From Christensenella timonensis (GTDB taxonomy: Bacteria; Bacillota; Clostridia; Christensenellales; Christensenellaceae), in the NCBI RefSeq assembly GCF_900087015.1, contig NZ_FLKP01000002.1, forward strand, positions 1,798,001 through 1,862,000: DNA of 64,000 nucleotides, written 5' to 3'. The notes beneath the pieces were generated by a model. That model worked only from the letters and a program-made list of their open reading frames with translations. It ran no database searches and was not told the origin of the DNA. Below are positions 61,054-64,000 of this stretch, in pieces. How positions within the stretch are numbered: the first letter of the stretch is position 1; every line of letters begins with the position of its first letter. Made by a program: the position numbers and the translations under genes.

Positions 61054-61794
61054 CTATTTCTTATATACCGCAGCCAGCTTACCCAGAATCTTACGCTCCA
61101 TACGCGAGACCTGCATCTGTGAATCATTCAACATATCCGCCACCTGCTTTTGGGTCTTGTTGCCTAGATACCTCTGTTCAATGATCTTTTTCTCCGTATC
61201 ATTTAAGAGGCTCATACAATAATTGATAAAATCGTGGTTTTCGATATGTTCAAAGCTTGCGTCATCCTGTCCCAATACATTCCCCAGCGAAAAATTCTCG
61301 CTGTCCGCGAGCGCGCTGTCCAGGGAAAGCACATTATCTGCCTGCTGCATTTCCAAGACTTCCAGCACGCGCTCCACCGAAAGATCCAGGTGTTCGGCGA
61401 TCTTTTTAGGCGACGGCTTCAGTCCATGCTGCGCCATATATTCCTGTACATAAAGCTTGATCTTTTTGAGCTGCTCCGTATCCCGCCGCGGCAAACGCAT
61501 GACGCGTGAAGAATCGCGGAAATAATTCTTGATCTCACCGATCAGCGAAGGCGTGGCATAGCTCGAAAACTTGATCCCCCGTTCCGGCTCGAACCGTTCG
61601 ATCGCTTTTACAAGCGCAAGGCTCGCCACCTGGAACAGGTCTTCGTAGTCGACGCCCCGGCCCGCAAATTTCTTTGCTGCGATCTCGGCGATATACAAAA
61701 AACGCTCGATCAAGATATTCCTGATGTCAACATCATGGGTCTCAATATACAATTCAAACAGCCTATCGCTGTCCATTGCCGCATAATCCGTCAC
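61054..61794 (-). CDS. RNA polymerase sigma factor, SigB/SigF/SigG family
   Basis: 246 residues from a GTG at 61794 with GAGGG eight bases upstream. Region 2 LFQVASLALVKAIERFEPERGIKFSSYA, region 3 PRRDTEQLKKIKLYVQEY, and region 4 LNDTEKKIIEQRYLGNKTQKQVADML are complete. Downstream of a STAS protein and an RsbW-like protein, as in rsbV-rsbW-sigB or spoIIA operons; it is probably a general stress or sporulation-type sigma. Which one cannot be told, as no spore genes are nearby. Confidence 0.9.
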   Translation of the reverse strand: MTDYAAMDSDRLFELYIETHDVDIRNILIERFLYIAEIAAKKFAGRGVDYEDLFQVASLALVKAIERFEPERGIKFSSYATPSLIGEIKNYFRDSSRVMRLPRRDTEQLKKIKLYVQEYMAQHGLKPSPKKIAEHLDLSVERVLEVLEMQQADNVLSLDSALADSENFSLGNVLGQDDASFEHIENHDFINYCMSLLNDTEKKIIEQRYLGNKTQKQVADMLNDSQMQVSRMERKILGKLAAVYKK

Positions 61795-61825
61795 TTTACA
61801 GTCCCTCGTTTCTACTTGCAAATCT

Positions 61826-62212
61826 TCACACCGCCGGAGACTTTTTGAAGGCGATCTCATGAAGCATGCCATCCCGCTCCACAAACCGGGCTTCCTCACC
61901 GAGGGACTGGATCATCAGCCTGCTGATCTCTTCGTTGAAGCCTGTACAATCCTCGCACTCTTCACATACCGGACTGATTTCGAGGCCCTTCACCCTGATG
62001 CTGATGCTGTCAGTACACTCGATCCCGATCTCGATCCCCTCGCAGGTCTGTCCGCACAAAAACAGGATGCACGATTCCGCAACACATGTTTTTAAATCTT
62101 CAATTTCGTCAACGGTATATTCGATATTGCACGCAATACCGGAAACCGCAAGCCGGATTGCCTTGATGTATTCCCGTTTTGCGGGAAACCGCATTTCAAT
62201 GATCTCAGCCAT
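61826..62212 (-). CDS. Cysteine-rich, degenerate RsbW-like protein
   Basis: 128 residues in the position of rsbW. The N-terminal half follows the HATPase anti-sigma pattern (YTVDEIEDLKTCVAESCILF), but the N-box Asn is replaced by Leu50 and no Asp-x-Gly-x-Gly G1 box follows; instead PVCEECEDCTGF occurs. Nine cysteines are present (28, 43, 48, 53, 57, 66, 83, 86, 89), including a C-x2-C-x2-C set. It has probably lost ATP binding and might bind a metal or FeS cluster or act as a redox switch (inference). Starts two bases after the STAS gene stop. Confidence 0.72.
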   Translation of the reverse strand: MAEIIEMRFPAKREYIKAIRLAVSGIACNIEYTVDEIEDLKTCVAESCILFLCGQTCEGIEIGIECTDSISIRVKGLEISPVCEECEDCTGFNEEISRLMIQSLGEEARFVERDGMLHEIAFKKSPAV

Positions 62213-62214
62213 CT

Positions 62215-62529
62215 TTAAGCCACCTCTATCTCAAATACTTTAGTCAGTCCCGTTACATCAAATATCTTGAATAAATATGGCTTAAGCTGCAATATCTTCA
62301 TTGTCCCGCCGTATTCCTTCACCTTCTTCAAAATACTCACCAAAACGCCAAGCCCTGTGGAATCGATATACCGCAGCGCCGAACAGTCGATGCTTACGCC
62401 CGACTTGTACTCCTCGATGCTTTCGTCCATGCGCATTTTGAAATCATTGACGCTGTTAAGATCAAGATCGCCGTCAAGCCCTACCTTGATCTCCCTTGCC
62501 TGGTCATCATATCTTACCTGAATCTCCAA
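62215..62529 (-). CDS. STAS-domain anti-sigma factor antagonist (RsbV/SpoIIAA type)
   Basis: 104 residues. DLDLNSVNDFKMRMDESI and the phosphorylation loop YIDSTGLGVLV place the regulatory Ser at residue 57. Unphosphorylated, it should bind the anti-sigma protein and free sigma. TTG start with GGAGG nine bases upstream. First gene of the four-gene module. Confidence 0.92.
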   Translation of the reverse strand: MEIQVRYDDQAREIKVGLDGDLDLNSVNDFKMRMDESIEEYKSGVSIDCSALRYIDSTGLGVLVSILKKVKEYGGTMKILQLKPYLFKIFDVTGLTKVFEIEVA

Positions 62530-62571
62530 CCTCTCATACCTCCATTACTGAATTGCTGTTATGATATTTCC

Positions 62572-62600
62572 ATATTACTCCCAGTATTAAATATAAACAA
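62572..62600 (-). promoter_or_regulatory. Promoter of the sigma module
   Basis: Minus strand TTGTTT (62595-62600), 17 bases, TAATAT (62572-62577). A GTTTAT..GGGAGT pair nearby only loosely resembles the sigma-B type. Confidence 0.5.
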
Positions 62601-62618
62601 GACTCTTTTTCATGAAAC

Positions 62619-62656
62619 GAAAAATGCGGAGAAATTGATCTTTCCCCGCATTTTTT
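62619..62656 (-). terminator. Terminator of gdhA
   Basis: AAAATGCGG-A-GAAA / TTTC-C-CCGCATTTT stem, six-base loop, T run on the minus strand. Confidence 0.85.
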
Positions 62657-62681
62657 GCATGTTTTCCCGTTTAAAAAACGC

Positions 62682-64000
<1,319 letters not shown>

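Overview
The window looks like a chromosomal segment of a strictly anaerobic, low-to-mid GC Gram-positive bacterium (Bacillota, class Clostridia). Support: SepF, DivIVA, PyrR-type pyrimidine control, an RsbV/RsbW/sigma-B/F-type module, RqcH, a glycyl radical enzyme with its activase, a 1415-residue 2-hydroxyacyl-CoA dehydratase-type activase, formate-THF ligase, and sigma-A promoters with Clostridia-like spacing. A Christensenellaceae-like member would fit the gene mix, but I cannot prove that from sequence alone. No insertion sequence, prophage, CRISPR array or rRNA operon was seen. Most genes lie on the minus strand.

Layout. 1-2.1 kb: galU (cut by the left edge), a PlsC-like acyltransferase and yjbQ, overlapping. 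2.2-6.6 kb: a six-helix membrane protein with an acidic tail, an XRE-cupin regulator with an acyl-CoA synthetase, a lipoprotein and a C39-like cysteine peptidase. 6.7-8.4 kb: fhs. 8.4-12.8 kb: a heterodimeric ABC exporter plus an RpiR-type regulator. 12.9-14.9 kb: a small membrane protein, a glycerophosphodiester phosphodiesterase and a patatin-like lipase. 14.9-19.4 kb: a four-gene operon in which an ABC importer resembling 2-aminoethylphosphonate/Fe-type systems is followed by a winged-helix/LicC-like cytidylyltransferase. 19.4-25.3 kb: the giant activase and an NlpC/P60 wall hydrolase. 25.4-28.8 kb: OadB with a 44-residue OadG-like peptide, a double-[4Fe-4S] protein, a flavin reductase and a methyltransferase. 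28.8-36.5 kb: bipA, a U32 peptidase family protein, and sbcCD.

36.6-41.2 kb: an iron-type alcohol dehydrogenase, a glycyl radical activase and a glycyl radical enzyme whose active site (Cys-Ser-Glu, altered substrate residues) does not match the textbook dehydratases. 41.4-42 kb: a tRNA operon transcribed Arg-His-Gln-Lys. 42.2-48 kb: a GT2 glycosyltransferase with a structured leader, yfcE-rdgB-rph, and divergently rqcH with an unknown overlapping partner. 48-55.8 kb: the pyrimidine operon pyrR-uraA-pyrC-pyrF-carA-pyrK-pyrD-pyrE behind a PyrR-type leader; carB and pyrB are absent from it. 55.8-60.5 kb: rluD, lspA, and hlyD-like-yggS-sepF-divIVA. 60.5-62.5 kb: a partner-switching sigma module (STAS protein, a degenerate cysteine-rich RsbW-like protein, sigma factor, then a separate intact HATPase). 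62.7-64 kb: gdhA, cut by the right edge.

Points most worth a second look are the unassigned glycyl radical enzyme, the cysteine-rich RsbW-like protein paired with a separate intact kinase-like ATPase, the transporter-cytidylyltransferase operon with its repeated GTTCATTT boxes and leader hairpin, and two promoters whose -10 box sits six bases before the start codon, implying leaderless mRNAs.
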